From positions 2,661,001 to 2,725,000 of the forward strand of contig NW_025062476.1 in NCBI RefSeq assembly GCF_000002995.4: a stretch of DNA of 64,000 nucleotides. Reading direction: 5' to 3'. Made by a program: the position numbers and the translations under genes. Each line of letters begins with the position of its first letter. The first letter of the stretch is position 1. The notes beneath the pieces are model-generated. The model was not told where the DNA came from and did not search any database. It saw nothing but the letters and a program-made list of their open reading frames with translations. This stretch comes from Brugia malayi (lineage: Eukaryota; Nematoda; Chromadorea; Rhabditida; Onchocercidae). Shown here piece after piece: positions 40,163-52,364 of the stretch.

Positions 40163-41027
40163 GTAATAGTAATGATAATGATAAAAATAAAAATACTGAT
40201 GAAAATACTGCCAACAATATTGATTCTAGCTATTGTTATGAGCAACATTAGTTGATTATTTGTTAAGAGATAGCATATTAATCAGTTAGCAGTTAAATCC
40301 GTTAGAGATGGCAAGAAAATTAGAGTCAATATTGTGAATTTCAATGCATTTTCATACGGAAATGCTCTGAAAATAGTGATTGAAAGAGGTTCGTATGCAT
40401 TATAATATTCTGTTTTATAATTGAATCACTCAATTTAAGAAATTATTCATATATGCTACAAGCAATTTAATGAGCAGTCAAAAGAATAGAAAGAGAGCAA
40501 ATTGAATGAATACAAGCAGAATTTTCTAATATTTTTCTCGAGAAAATGTTGATTAAATTTCATTCACTTCAATTAATATAATAAAAAGAAACATACCGAT
40601 AAAAGAAGAATATTAAATTAATTAATAATGAAATATGAGCAAAAAAAAAAAAAAAAAAATTAAATTATTTTCAATTCTTTTGCGGCATTAAATGAAATAA
40701 TACATTGGCTAATAAGAAAATTACAAATTGAAAATTTGAGTAATAATTAATTTTTTGACAAAAAATTACAATTTTTGCATTTTAATAAAACTATAAATGG
40801 TATTGTTTAAAAATTGAAAGAAAAGGTAAATTAGTATTGATTAACTCAAAAGAGATTCTCAAGAAGATAATAAGTAAATTCAAATCCATTTATTAAGAGC
40901 TTTGAGGAAGCAGAATGAAGTATCATTAATAAAACACACAAAGCCAGTCATCATCCTTTTACATCATTGACTCATTTTCAAGAAACCATGAATAAAATCA
41001 TCAGCTCATCTAATAATTATCACAAAG

Positions 41028-41125
41028 ATACATACATACATACATACATACATACATACATACATACACATACATATACACACACATACATACATACACA
41101 TACATGCATGCATGCATGTATACAT
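41028..41125. repeat. CATA/CA microsatellite
   Basis: Tandem TACA units with interspersed CA and GCAT units (CATGCATGCATG) run for about 95 bp. It is a simple sequence repeat, intergenic. Confidence 0.9.
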
Positions 41126-41215
41126 ATAAACGAATGAATGTATGGAAATCAATTGAAAAGAAGAATAACTTAGCATTGATATTAGGCAGATATAATTGTC
41201 ACACTGTCAAACAAT

Positions 41216-41300
41216 CAAGCATAATTAATCTAATGTTTGATCAGATCATAATTGATCAGATCAAGCATAATTGATCAGATCAAGCTTAATTGATCTAATG
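41216..41300. repeat. short tandem repeats around TGATCAGATCA
   Basis: Three imperfect units of about 20 bp of the type ATAATTGATCAGATCAAGC follow one another. The TGATCA core is self-complementary, so the block combines direct and inverted repetition. Confidence 0.7.
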
Positions 41301-42169
41301 GAAAAGAAACTTTTTTAACCAATTTCGTTTTGAGCTAATTTCGTTATAGTTAAAGAGCTAAAGGTCAGATAAAATCATAGCAGGTATGAACTTAATCATT
41401 GATATTTATCTTATAGCTTCGAATATTTGGAACTATTCTGATTGATTAACTTGTCTATTACTATGCTTTATACGATTTTTTCAAAAAAAAAAATTTTCAA
41501 AATTGAAAAAATCTGAAAAAAAAATTATTCTGAAAAAAAAAATGTTACTTTAAATTCAAATTCAAAAAAAAAAAAAATTCAACAGGATCGAATGAGATGC
41601 AAATTGTTTTAATCATTAAACGCGAGCAGTAATTTTCATCTAAAAGAATTTAATTTCAAAATATTTAGCAAATAAAATAAACAAATATTTAATTATGGCT
41701 ATTGATAGGTTAACATTAAATTTGCCAATGTTTTTCTGAATAATTTTCATCACAATTTTATTTTTTTTAAGCGAAATTGTTCTGTTTATGACACAGATAT
41801 CAACGATGATATTTTGTAGCAATAATGATAATGATAATGATAATGATAGTAAATTATAGTAAGATTATCATTCTTTTAACTAAAAAATATTGATCCAACA
41901 AGAAGGACAAACTGAAAAATTAAGATTGAATATTAAAATTTTCATATTTTACCAACAATTTGTTTAAAAAAAAAAAAAAAAATCTGTTTCTTTTTTCCTG
42001 TCAAATTGAAATTTATTCGATCAAAGTTCTTTCAAAAACAAATTAAAGTAAAAAAAAAAAAAGTTCTTTCTCTTTTTTTTTCTATAACGATAATAATTAC
42101 ATCATATTTGCCCATTAAATTATACCATCCTGTTAATCTGAACGAGAGAAAAAATAAATAAATAAATAA

Positions 42170-42885
42170 GAACGTCCTCTTTTTCCTTTTCTCCCTCTCT
42201 CTCTCCCTCTCTCTCTCTCTCTCTAAAAAATAATAATTAGTTTTTATAAATGACACATCAATTATTATATCGATTAGAGTTTTGTTCAACGGAATATTTT
42301 GTCAATAAAAAAAAGAGACATTTCTAATGGAATATCTTCATCCGTTTGTTATCATTTTCATCCTTCTATATAATTCTGAAAAATGAAATGCATTTTCTCT
42401 CTTCGATAGATAATATATCGCTGAGTCATACGATTTCTCGGTCCATTAAATGATGTCACCCGATGTCACCTGCAACTGTTGCAATTGACGGAATTCTCGT
42501 CACTGAGCACATCTCGTAGAATTGATTATCTTTAAATTAATATAATATAATAATAATAATTGTTGTTGTTGTTGTTATTGTTGTTGTTGTTGTTATTTGC
42601 TGCGATCCTTATTGTTACTCTTCTTCTTATTCCTATTTATTGTTGTTATTTGTTGCGATCCTTATTGTTAAAAACTCTTCTTATTCCTACTTATTGTTGT
42701 TATCGTTGCTGTTGTTGTTGTTACTATTGTTATTGTTATTATTGTTTGTTATTGTTTTGTTTGACAACTAATAATTGTTAGGTATTCATTTTTCTTTTTC
42801 GACCACAAATAGAACAGTTCAGGAACGGATTTATGAATGACTCATATTTGTTGGAGAGAGAGAGAGAGAGAGATAGAGAGTAAAT
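42170..42885. repeat. cluster of CT, TTG and GA simple repeats
   Basis: A CT-rich tract (about 42180-42225), TTG-rich stretches (about 42560-42770) and a GA tract (about 42854-42880) lie within 700 bp. The TTG part contains a 53-bp duplication, with GCTGCGATCCTTATTGTTA near 42600 repeated as GTTGCGATCCTTATTGTTA near 42652. The CT and GA tracts are complementary, so they form a distant inverted repeat. Confidence 0.85.
42421..42530. promoter_or_regulatory. palindrome-rich candidate regulatory patch
   Basis: Within about 85 bp there is TGAGTCA (42422-42428), GATGTCACC twice (42452-42460 and 42462-42470), the perfect palindrome TGCAACTGTTGCA (42471-42483) and the near-palindrome TGACGGAATTCTCGTCA (42486-42502). 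It lies about 1 kb upstream of TTLL12 and 3.5 kb upstream of the copine, on divergent strands. On the minus strand it could also be read as a short first exon, ATGTGCTCAGTGACG..., ending at a GTGACA donor. Confidence 0.3.
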
Positions 42886-43434
42886 AGAAAATAGAGCATA
42901 GCTCAGTAGACTGTATGTAAAAAATAGACTATACTCATGAGGATAAAACAGTGTGAAAGAGAGGAAACGGAAATAATTAGAAAATAGAATTCGTTTTATA
43001 CTTGTGGCAGTGATTGAGAGTAAAGAAAAGAATGTAGCAAATAAGGAGAGCACAGAGATCGATGAAAAATACACGAGATATGACAGGTTGATAAAAATGA
43101 AAAAGAAGCAGAGAGGACATTTGGTATTGCTTTTTCTATTTGCGAAGATTAAAATTGATGAAAAATGGGAAGCTTTTCCGTATCTTTTCATATATTTATG
43201 ACTTTTTAGAAGGATTGGCAACCTTTTGATTTATACATTTTCAAATTATATTTACATTTTTAAGTTCTATCATATTTGTTGTGAAAATATTAATTAATTA
43301 ATACCATGTAGAATCCATAATTACCATTATGATTATACTGTTGGAGTGTTATAATCATTGCAAAATGTTAATTTGCCGAATTTTTTTTTTTGTTTTTTCT
43401 CTTTTCTCTTTCTTGTTGATTTTTGATGCAAAAT

Positions 43435-43446
43435 TAATTTTAAGAA
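43435..43446 (+). promoter_or_regulatory. probable trans-splice acceptor for ttll-12
   Basis: A pyrimidine-rich tract at 43378-43414 is followed by ATTTTAAG and, two bases later, the ATG at 43447. The arrangement fits a spliced-leader acceptor. AAG is a weaker acceptor than CAG, so confidence is modest. Confidence 0.35.
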
Positions 43447-46400
43447 ATGGGAACGAAAAACATTGATGATAATAAATATGAAGGTTTCGAATCGAGACAT
43501 CAACAGCAGCTGTTAGCAGCCGGTGTACCGAAACATTTTTGGCGACGCTTACATGAAAAGCTTGTCAATGAAATATTTGATGCGGGTGACTTTTTTCAAA
43601 TTTTGGAAGAAATTAATGAAGATGGCAAGCATCATTATACAGTTGTGGCATTGCAACAGTTGAGAATGGATGATCCCAACTGGTAAATGAGATTTAATAA
43701 CATCTTAAATTATTTAAGGGATTTAAAAACTTAAATCAGAAAAAAAAATATTCAAAAATTTTCAAATTTCAAAAAATTCAAAAAATAAACTTGAATGAAG
43801 TTTGTATTCTCAACTTCACTTAAGTTTTCCATCTAACTATGCTTTTTTCCTGTCAATAATGCTTTAACTATAAGATGTTGAAGCCATATTTCATATCTGG
43901 GATGTATGTTCTAGAAGAAATTACATTTCTGGTCTTAACGAACAGAAAAATGCAGGAGGGAAGAGCTGTTATTAGAAGGTAAATAGATATGAGTTAGATG
44001 GATAAATCAAGCTATATTAATTACGTCGTGAGAATCACCTTCGCTGCATATTCCCATAAATAATTGGTCCAAGAATTTATTATTTAAATTTGATATCTTT
44101 GTATTTCAGTTTTTGTTTCTTTCAGCATTTTTCTCATAGATCATGCGTGGACTTTTCGACCACAGATCGCACGAAGACAACTACGTGAAATTCCTGATCT
44201 TCTGGATCGGATTTGTAATGTTTTCAATATTGAAGTATGATATATGTTTTTCATATCACTTAATAAATAGAGTCATTGATAGTCAGACATTAGGCGAGAG
44301 ATTAATGTTCATTATTAGTCTTCGAGAATGACATGATAATCTGTAGCATTCAGATGCTTATAACCTACACCGAGAAGCCAAGAATCTTTAGTATTTCTAA
44401 AAATCAGCGGGTTTTGGAATGAAAAATACTGACTTAATAATGTATGTTGGATTATTTTAGTAGGACCACTATGTAACAAGATACCATAATTTACATGTAA
44501 TGTAATTAGTGATTCGATTATTGTTCGATAGCATTATTATTTAAAGACTGTGGGCTATTTCACAGTATATTGCTTTTTTACATTTCAAATTTCTAGTTGC
44601 TAGTGCACTGGGATTTTTTTGATATCCAACAATATGAACACCATAAGAAGCTACTCTTCGATTTCAGTTTTAGTTAAAAAGGTCTCATTCTTATCATTCA
44701 GTTTAAAATTATCTATTTTAGGATCAAGAAAGAAGTACAGCTGAAAGTCATTCGGATTACGGTGGTAGTGGTGACGATTCACAAATTCCTAGTGGATTGC
44801 ACTGGCGAACTGGAAGTAATGAGGACGAAGGTATAGTGAAATCGATGAGCCATAGTGACAGTCTTAAAAAGCATAATGATAATAAATGTGATGGTAATGC
44901 CGGATCAAATAATTCTAAACTTGATGCTGAAGCTGGACCAAGTAATTTTAAAGGTATATCTTCATTTGTAGTTTGTGTGAGTGTCAATTAATATTCATAG
45001 CTTTTAGCCTTAAGTGAAATATCGATCACTAAAATAAAGATGTTTATTAATTCATAATTGGTCGGAAATGACAGGACAACACAGGTAAAAATTACGTTGC
45101 AAATATTCTCAGCACGAATTTGGTATGCTTATCAAATTTTTCTGTATAAAACTACTGCTATTTTTTTTTTTTTTCAGAACGTCATAACAGTCTTCCGGAA
45201 AGCATAACAGGAACCCCAATGTCAGGAAGTCTTACTACCGTCTCGGAGGAAGAACGCCGAATAAATGAAGTTTTACATCATATGTGGCGTTACATTCATA
45301 CCTATACAATGCGATTCTTAGAAAAGGTTTTCAAAATACTCAAGATTTTGCATGGCACCAAATTTCATTTCAACTGTTTATTTTTTGATTTTTCAGCAAA
45401 GTAATGATTTTTATTTCCGACAAATCTAACGAGAATTTGTTGAAATCAACTTCTTTCTGATTTAAAGCATTTCTTTCTAGGAACCGGATGAGTGCGACAT
45501 GCCCTTGTGGTATATGCCTGATGAGTTTGGTGTTCGAATTGGCCATAGTCATTTGCCTAACTGTAGAATGGTACCTATCTTTCATATGCCGGAAAATATA
45601 GCCTACAATTTGTTGTTTCCTATTCAGAATGTGGAAATTGAAGGTATTTATTAGTTTTTGATTGGAGAATCTGTTATTCACTGTGTTTTGTTAAAATCCA
45701 TCAACAGAAATGAAATATTAAAATTACAGAAGCTGTTACTCGCGACTACGTTGATACAATGATTATGAGAACTCATCCAGAATGGCGTCACATCTTAATG
45801 CATCCATGGATTCCTGTAGATTTAACAGGCGAAAGGCTTGAACATATCGTTGCTCCAGATTCGCATTTTACAGTAAAGCTATTTCATACCTTCTGAAAAA
45901 TGAACAAATATCATCAAATTGAATGTGAAAGAAACTTAACATAATTGTGTTGACATATGCTTTCACAAAAGAATTTTAGTGAATTGGTTTACATCATTCC
46001 TAGTATATTTTAGCGTTCTTGTGTTCCTGACATTCTTCCACTGAATGCTCCGGATGTTGTTCCTGGTATTCATTTATCATCAAAGAAAGTACATGTATTT
46101 GGCGACGATTTGCAGTTTTTTTCAAATCTAAAAACAGTTGAGATTGTAAAAGTTAATTGCATTGAAGATGCTGACCTCATTTGGATGCGGAAGCATTTCA
46201 GTGATTACAAGTAATTTGTTTTCAAAATTCTTCTTAACGATTAAAATGTTTCGTCTAAATTATTAGGTACTAATTCTTATTACACTTTTCAACGGTTGTG
46301 AAGGTCAATCCAGATGTATTCGGGAAGTTTTACAGTCGTAGTATTAAATATATCAGTAATCATTGGAATTATCGGAAATTGTGTAATCAGATGATAGTTT

Positions 46401-48834
46401 GTACTCCGGAAATGAACAAAAATTTGGACTTTCTCGAAATTAATTTTTGAAAAGGAAAACTTTACTTCCAGAAGTCTGTATGAGAAAAATCCGAAAGCTT
46501 TGGTAAACCAGTACCCTTACGACAGCGTGTTAACAGTGAAAGATCTGTTGACAGCGGCAATACAATCAGTATATCGTGATAGTGTGATAGATCCAGAACT
46601 GATGCACTGGCAGCCTCTGTGGTTCGAAACTACTTTTAATCTTGAGACTGAATTGCCACAGTTTGTGGCGTATTATCAACAACGAGCTCGCAAGTTTGCT
46701 TTCCTCTTCCATTTTTTTCTTTTTTTCTTGTGTGCTTTATCTAAGTGGCAGATCTTGACCGATGTTTATCCATAATTTTCTTCCTTTAGAAATTTCCGAC
46801 TACCCGGATAACAGTTTTTTTTTTGTAACGTCTAAATGAAGATAAGCTGATACCAATTTCAAAGTTCATCGTTAATTTCTTTTACGAATACTAAAGTTTT
46901 TTTTTTAAAGAACCAGGCCCAATATTTCGTCCTAAACTCCATCTTAACAGAAGCATGGTTCGAATTTTATAGTAAAATGATTCTCCTAATTTATTCAGGA
47001 ATATGGATAATACATGGATAGTAAAACCATGGAATCTTGCACGAGGTCTAGATATACATGTGACTGATAATTTATCCTATATTATTCGTCTTATCGAAAG
47101 TGGACCTAAGGTAAATAGTAAGTGGAATATATTAATTTTATTGCAAATATTGGTCAGAATTATAACTTAATCAACCGATATGCAAAATAATTTTCTTATT
47201 TTTTAGATCGCGTGCAAATATATTCATCGACCTGTCCTCTTTCGAAGACCTGACAACGGTAATATGGTGAAATTTGATTTACGCTATATCATATTTTTGC
47301 GTTGTTTACGCCCATTAAAGTTATTTTTGTGCAAAAATTTTTGGGTACGATTTGCAATCAAGTAGGTTTATTTAGAATTAAGTATTTGTTTAAAAATCAT
47401 TTTCTTTTGCAATTTGATAAGCGTTTCCAGTCATGATGTAGGAGTAAAAACGATTAAACATTCTTATTATTCATTGGTGCGGTACTCTGAAGGCTCTATC
47501 AAGGAATTACTACAACTTGGAGAGTCGGTACGAGGAGGCCGAAACAACCGAATATATAATTTGTTAACGGTTTAAACAGAATGGTTGTTTGGCTATCATT
47601 CTGAGCCTTCAGTAGTACGTGCTTACTCGTATTGTTCAAAATATGTATCGCAAGAAAATGATGAGCTTTCCTATCTTAAAGTATATACATAATTTTAGTT
47701 TCATTACAGTGTTTTTTTCTACTTGGTGAGTTTAAACATTTGAGTTTCAGTGACTTTTCCCTTTCCCAGTTGGATGACCGTGACACTCATTTCACAGTTT
47801 TCAATTATTCTGAAGGTGACAATGTTTTAAATGTAAGTTGCTTTCAATTATTCTTCATTCTGAATTTCCATCTTTTTATCGAAAAACAAAACATTAGCTG
47901 ATTTGACTATGAATAAATTTTTTCCACTATAACTAATTTTCTCTTTTCTTTTTTTAAAATTTATGATAACAATGATAATGCTACATATGGAATTGATTTA
48001 TATTATTTTCTATGCAAATCCATGTTTTCTATTTCATCTAAGATGCACTGCGAAGATTTTATTGACCAATGGGAGAAATTGTATGCTGTAAAGTGGAGCG
48101 AAATACAAGAAAAAATCAATGAAGTTATCAAAGATGTTATTAAAACTGTATCTAAGTATGATTATTTAACAATATTTCTCGACCTTCTGTCAAACAGTAA
48201 TAAAGCAAGAGGAGATTAAGTAACAAGGATTACTTCTGCTTTTTGGCTTCTAATATTTTAAAGGAATTATTCATAGCAGACTCTTTTTTCAGAGAAAAAG
48301 CTCCACGCGGAATTGTCCCAAATGCACAGTCTCGAGCAATGTATGGAATGGATATAATGTTGAAATGGGACTCTGATGGTTTGTTTTCTTCAATAGCATA
48401 TGAGAATTTTGAGTTTTTTCAATTCGCCTGCCTTGATTTTGAATGTGCTTTTTAATTTAGATTAGATTTCTTTTTTTTTGAACTTAAATAATTTTCAGTT
48501 CAGCTCAGTTTTGATAATGTTTCTTGAAAATATCAAAAAACTTGTGTTTTCTTTTTTATTTTTTCTTTTTCTTTTTTATGAGATTCATCATTGTCCAATT
48601 TGGTGTTACATCAATAATTTGGTTTTTTATATGGATTTATTGATCGGTTCCGCTAACATGCATTTTATATTTTCAGATTTTGCTACGCGCAAAATTTGTG
48701 TCTCGTTTATCGAAGGGAATTTCATGCCCGATTGCGACCGTGCTTGCATGTTTTATGCGGATTTTGCAGAAACAGCTTTTAATGCGCTTTTTACGGATAA
48801 AAACATCCCTGATACGTTAATCGAGCTTATTTAG
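43447..48834 (+). CDS. ttll-12: tubulin tyrosine ligase-like protein 12
   Basis: Fourteen exons in phase give 718 residues: 43447-43682, 44126-44234, 44722-44953, 45178-45326, 45481-45643, 45730-45872, 46014-46210, 46472-46693, 46999-47110, 47207-47361, 47751-47832, 48043-48155, 48293-48378 and 48677-48834. The order matches TTLL12. First come the N-terminal [20 protein letters not shown] and [19 protein letters not shown], then [16 protein letters not shown]. The TTL/ATP-grasp part follows: [62 protein letters not shown] and [16 protein letters not shown]12 is an atypical family member linked to tubulin modification and mitosis, and its catalytic activity is uncertain. Exon 3 adds about 80 residues that are Ser-, Asn- and Asp-rich and look disordered. 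They have no counterpart in the vertebrate protein of about 644 residues. An alternative terminal exon is possible in intron 10. Confidence 0.95.
47431..47622 (+). other. intron 10 hairpin and alternative terminal exon of ttll-12
   Basis: After the acceptor-like TTTCCAG at 47424-47430, a frame continues the codon split by exon 10 and stays open for 48 codons. It reads [15 protein letters not shown] and further to a TAA at 47573-47575. The same stretch forms nested inverted repeats. Outer arms at 47477-47496 and 47603-47622 share CTGAAGGCTC/GAGCCTTCAG. Inner arms at 47537-47549 and 47583-47594 share AAACAACC/GGTTGTTT. It may be an alternative last exon that truncates the ATP-grasp core, or a decayed mobile element. 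Confidence 0.3.
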
Positions 48835-50994
48835 TTTCTTTTATGTTGTGTTTCTGGGTTTCAATTTTCCTAACTCGTTGTACTTCTTCTTTTAAATCCA
48901 TTATTCATTCTTGAAAGAACTTGATGAACAAGTAGGGTCTTTTCAAATCGCGGGAATTAATCATTTCTTGTGTCGAAGTTTGTAAAATGTTTCACCTTTA
49001 AGAGCGGTTCTCTTTCTAATCCTATCTCGAATTCCAGTTAATTCAACAAATGTATGCTTGCTATTTATTATATATAACCATTGACTAATTGTAGTCGCTT
49101 CCATCAAACTACCACAAGAAAAAAATTTCTGCTAAATGTACATGGTGTCTGTGGGTCAATTCTTGAGTCTTTATTTTCTCTATTCTCGAAAATTATTTCT
49201 ATTTATGTAATTAAACGACGTCTGTAAAAATTTTTTTATGAGACATAAATGCATTACTTCATTTATAATTTGTTTGCTAACTTTCGCTGGGTTTATATGA
49301 AAAATCTCTTGAAAGTCAGAAACCTTTGGCATGTATTCAATTTAATTTTGAGTGCTAAAAATAAATGAAACAATTGCTAACTTATACGATATATTTTACT
49401 TACAAATTTCATTTATCCCGAAATGGCTCCTACTATAACTATTTGCTATGAATGCTGAAAGTGGAAATTCAATGACTTCATACACTAAAATATAAAATTC
49501 GCAGACTGTCATTTATTCCAACTATCGATGTCATTGATGACAAATGAATAAATAGTCGCAATAAAATATCAGTGAAATGTCCCACTCCATTTCAATAGAT
49601 TATGATAGTAATTTAACATCAATACACTACACGATATGTTAAATCAAAGAAATACATATATTACCTGACTAGTGGTTTTTGTAGAAATTTAAAATTTCTT
49701 TTATTAAATTGAAATTTTAAAATTTGATGCGACTGGTTTCATCGCACTCTTTGTATGAAAAAGTACTTCCTTAATTGAATTTCTTAGCATCTGTACACAC
49801 AACTCAAATACACAGACTGTCACTTATGAGAGAGAACTAACAGTTGAAGTTTCGATTTTTCAATTTCGATAAAATCATTTCAGTAAATAAAATCTGTATT
49901 ATTTATTAACTGAGTCAACAGGTTCTTTTATTGTTTGAACAAACAATAATTTAACTTTAATTTTTTTTAAATTAAATTTTTCATTTTTTTTCATTTTTTT
50001 TTCCATTGAAATATTTTTGATTCGTAATTTTACACAAAATATCACACAATTCACAAATTTAAATAACTACTTGTGAAAAAATTAGAAATATAATCGAAAA
50101 ATAACAGGTTATCAAAATTTAAAGTTACTATAATTTATTTACATTTTTTTTTTTTTAAAAAAATCACATCCAATATTTTACTGAGATGACTTTGAAATCA
50201 GGATTTTCCTTCTTTTTTTTTTTTTTTACTCACTTTATAATTATATACTTGTTATCATTAATTACCTATTTTAAAGGAAGGTATCAATGAAATTTAAGTT
50301 TTTAAGAACTGAATTGTATAGACTAAAAATTTTTTAAGTTGTTTGGTTTGTTCTCAACTTCCTAATATCTCATTATAATTTCAGAATAACGAAATTTTTC
50401 AGATTTATTTAATCTTGTCCTAATTTCATAGAATGGAAAAACGATATTGGAACAACGAACAACAGAATAAAAAGAATTTTTTTTTTTTTTTTTCACAGAT
50501 AAAATTGTGTTTGTGTATTTTTTTAGTCAAATAAAGAGAATCTTTAGTGAAATATTTTCACTTTACTACTTGTAATTACTTTAATTTTAACTTCTTTTTA
50601 GGAAATCATTTCTAAATTATTTTCTAAAGTTTTCGTTTTTGTTTTTTCATTTTTTCATTTTCATTTCACAAATGAAATAATTGATATTATTATCAGTTCA
50701 TTATTCTGTTGATAAATTTATTCTTTGATTCTTTTTCATCGGTAGTTGTAATCATTTAATCCAACCAAATGAATTGTTAAGTTAATTTCACTAATCAAAT
50801 ATCAAAACATCCTTGTTATCATGTAAAAATTACCGATATACAGAAATATTTTTATATAATTTATTTGCTCGAAATATTTTCTTAGATAATATCAACATTT
50901 TATATTGCTTGTTGATAACTGGCAGAGTATTAGATATGAAATTCCTAACATTTCAACTATTATTATTCAAAACTTTATTATATATTCTGTTCTT

Positions 50995-51236
50995 TCCTCT
51001 CTCCTTCCGTTTCTCTCTCCTCTCCTCTCTCTCCTCTCCATTCAAATTTATATTTATATATTTATTTATTTACTTAATTACTTAATTGCATATTTATTTA
51101 TTTATATATCATGATACAGATAAGACGGAAAATTAATTTAGATCATATATTCAGCATTCCATTTCTTCTTCTCCCTTCCTTCCCCTCTCTCTCCCTCTCT
51201 CTCTCCCCCTCTCTATCTCTCTCTCTCTCTCTTTTA
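50995..51236. repeat. CT-rich simple repeats
   Basis: Two pyrimidine tracts, about 50995-51040 and 51165-51234, consist of imperfect CT, CTCC and TCCC units. A short TATTTATT-type stretch separates them. Confidence 0.85.
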
Positions 51237-51520
51237 CTATTCTATTAGGACAAATACGCCATATTTTAATTTAACCAACAAATGAAAAAATGAATGAAAT
51301 TTCCCTTTATTGTTATGTCTTTTACAAGTATTTTCTTTTAAGAATGTTTTGTTTGCACCATTTATTATTTAAAATAAAATTATTCGCATCTTTAAATTTC
51401 GAAAAGAATTTAAAAGATTTAAAGAAAATATTTTAATTTTGTAAAAATGGTGCAAAATAACATTGATATTCTGACCTATTTTGTAAAACTTTGGTTAATT
51501 ACTAAAAGAAGACATATACA

Positions 51521-51800
51521 GAAATAGATAGATAGATTGATAGATAGACTGATAGATAGACTTATAGATAGATAGACTGATAGATAGATGGACTGATAGA
51601 TAGATAGACTGATAGATAGATGGACTGATAGATAGATGGACTGATAGATAGATAGACTGATAGATAGATGGACTGATAGGTATATGGACTGATAGATAGA
51701 TGGACTGATAGATGGACTGATAGAGAGATAGACTAATAGATAGACGGACTGATAGGTATATGAACTGATAGATAGATAGACTGATAGATAGAGTGATAGA
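51521..51800. repeat. GATA/CTGATAGA minisatellite-like array
   Basis: About 280 bp of GATAGATA units are punctuated every 16-20 bp by GACTGATAGATA or GGACTGATAGAT. The punctuation gives a higher-order period above the 4-bp repeat. On the minus strand it reads as Ser/Ile/Tyr/Leu repeats (YLSISLSIYQS), which I regard as a by-product. Confidence 0.92.
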
Positions 51801-51924
51801 TTGTGCATGTATTGTGATCGTTACTGGTTAGTTGGTTGATTTGTTGATTGGTAGTGTTCAGTGTTTTTATACTTTCTTCGAAAGAAGAAGGCAGGTGACT
51901 TTAGGTGACTTCTATTCATTTATT

Positions 51925-52058
51925 CCTTCCTCTCACCTTTCGTTCATTCATTCATTCGATCATTCGATCCTTCATTCATTTATTCATTCGATCATTCCAT
52001 CCATCCATCCATCCATCCACTCATTCATTCATTCATTCATTCATTCATTCATTCATTC
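51925..52058. repeat. TTCA/CCAT tetranucleotide array
   Basis: ATTCATTC units, interrupted by GATC and CATCCATC units, run for about 130 bp, closely after the GATA array. The two open frames across it (FIHSFIHS-type) result from the period-4 repeat. Confidence 0.9.
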
Positions 52059-52364
52059 GTTCATCATCCGACATACCTTACATACCCGATCGTCCACTGT
52101 GGTTTGTAATGATCGCATTCTTCTATGATCGGTTGTGGTGCTACTACTACTATCATTGTTACTCCTCCAATGCTTTTCTTTCTATTTTAGTGGACAATAA
52201 TAAATCGACGATCGTACGTTCTACACTCCAATGAATATGAGCTTTATGCTCAAAATTTGTTAATTTTTCTTTTCTTTTTCTTTTTTTTTTCTGCTGAAAT
52301 TCATTAAGCAAATATTTTTCTAATTATTACAATCGGTGCTGTGCTATCATATCATCAATATATC

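Larger units (their letters stand above)
48835..52364. other. intergenic region between ttll-12 and the calponin gene
   Basis: The first few hundred bases are less AT-rich and are probably the ttll-12 3'UTR, with AATAAA at 49360-49365. From about 49.9 kb the DNA is very AT-rich, and from 50.99 to 52.06 kb it is a series of microsatellites. I see no gene. The open frames made of His/Ser/Phe or Ser/Ile/Tyr repeats come from the arrays. The calponin promoter should lie in the final few hundred bases. Confidence 0.6.

Noticed and set aside
42560..43221. Poly-Leu/Cys/Tyr frame and a minus-strand 147-residue Ser/Leu frame
   Set aside because: They overlap TTG and GA simple repeats and show no domain. 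The AT-rich part has no coding signal.
48478..48676. N-terminal extension of the last ttll-12 exon frame
   Set aside because: It is Phe/Leu/Tyr-rich intron read-through. The acceptor at 48675-48676 and the TTLL12 alignment place the exon start at 48677.
51476..52234. Four long open frames rich in Ser/Ile/Tyr or His/Ser/Phe
   Set aside because: They arise from GATA and TTCA tetranucleotide arrays, which stay open in several frames. The composition mirrors the repeat.
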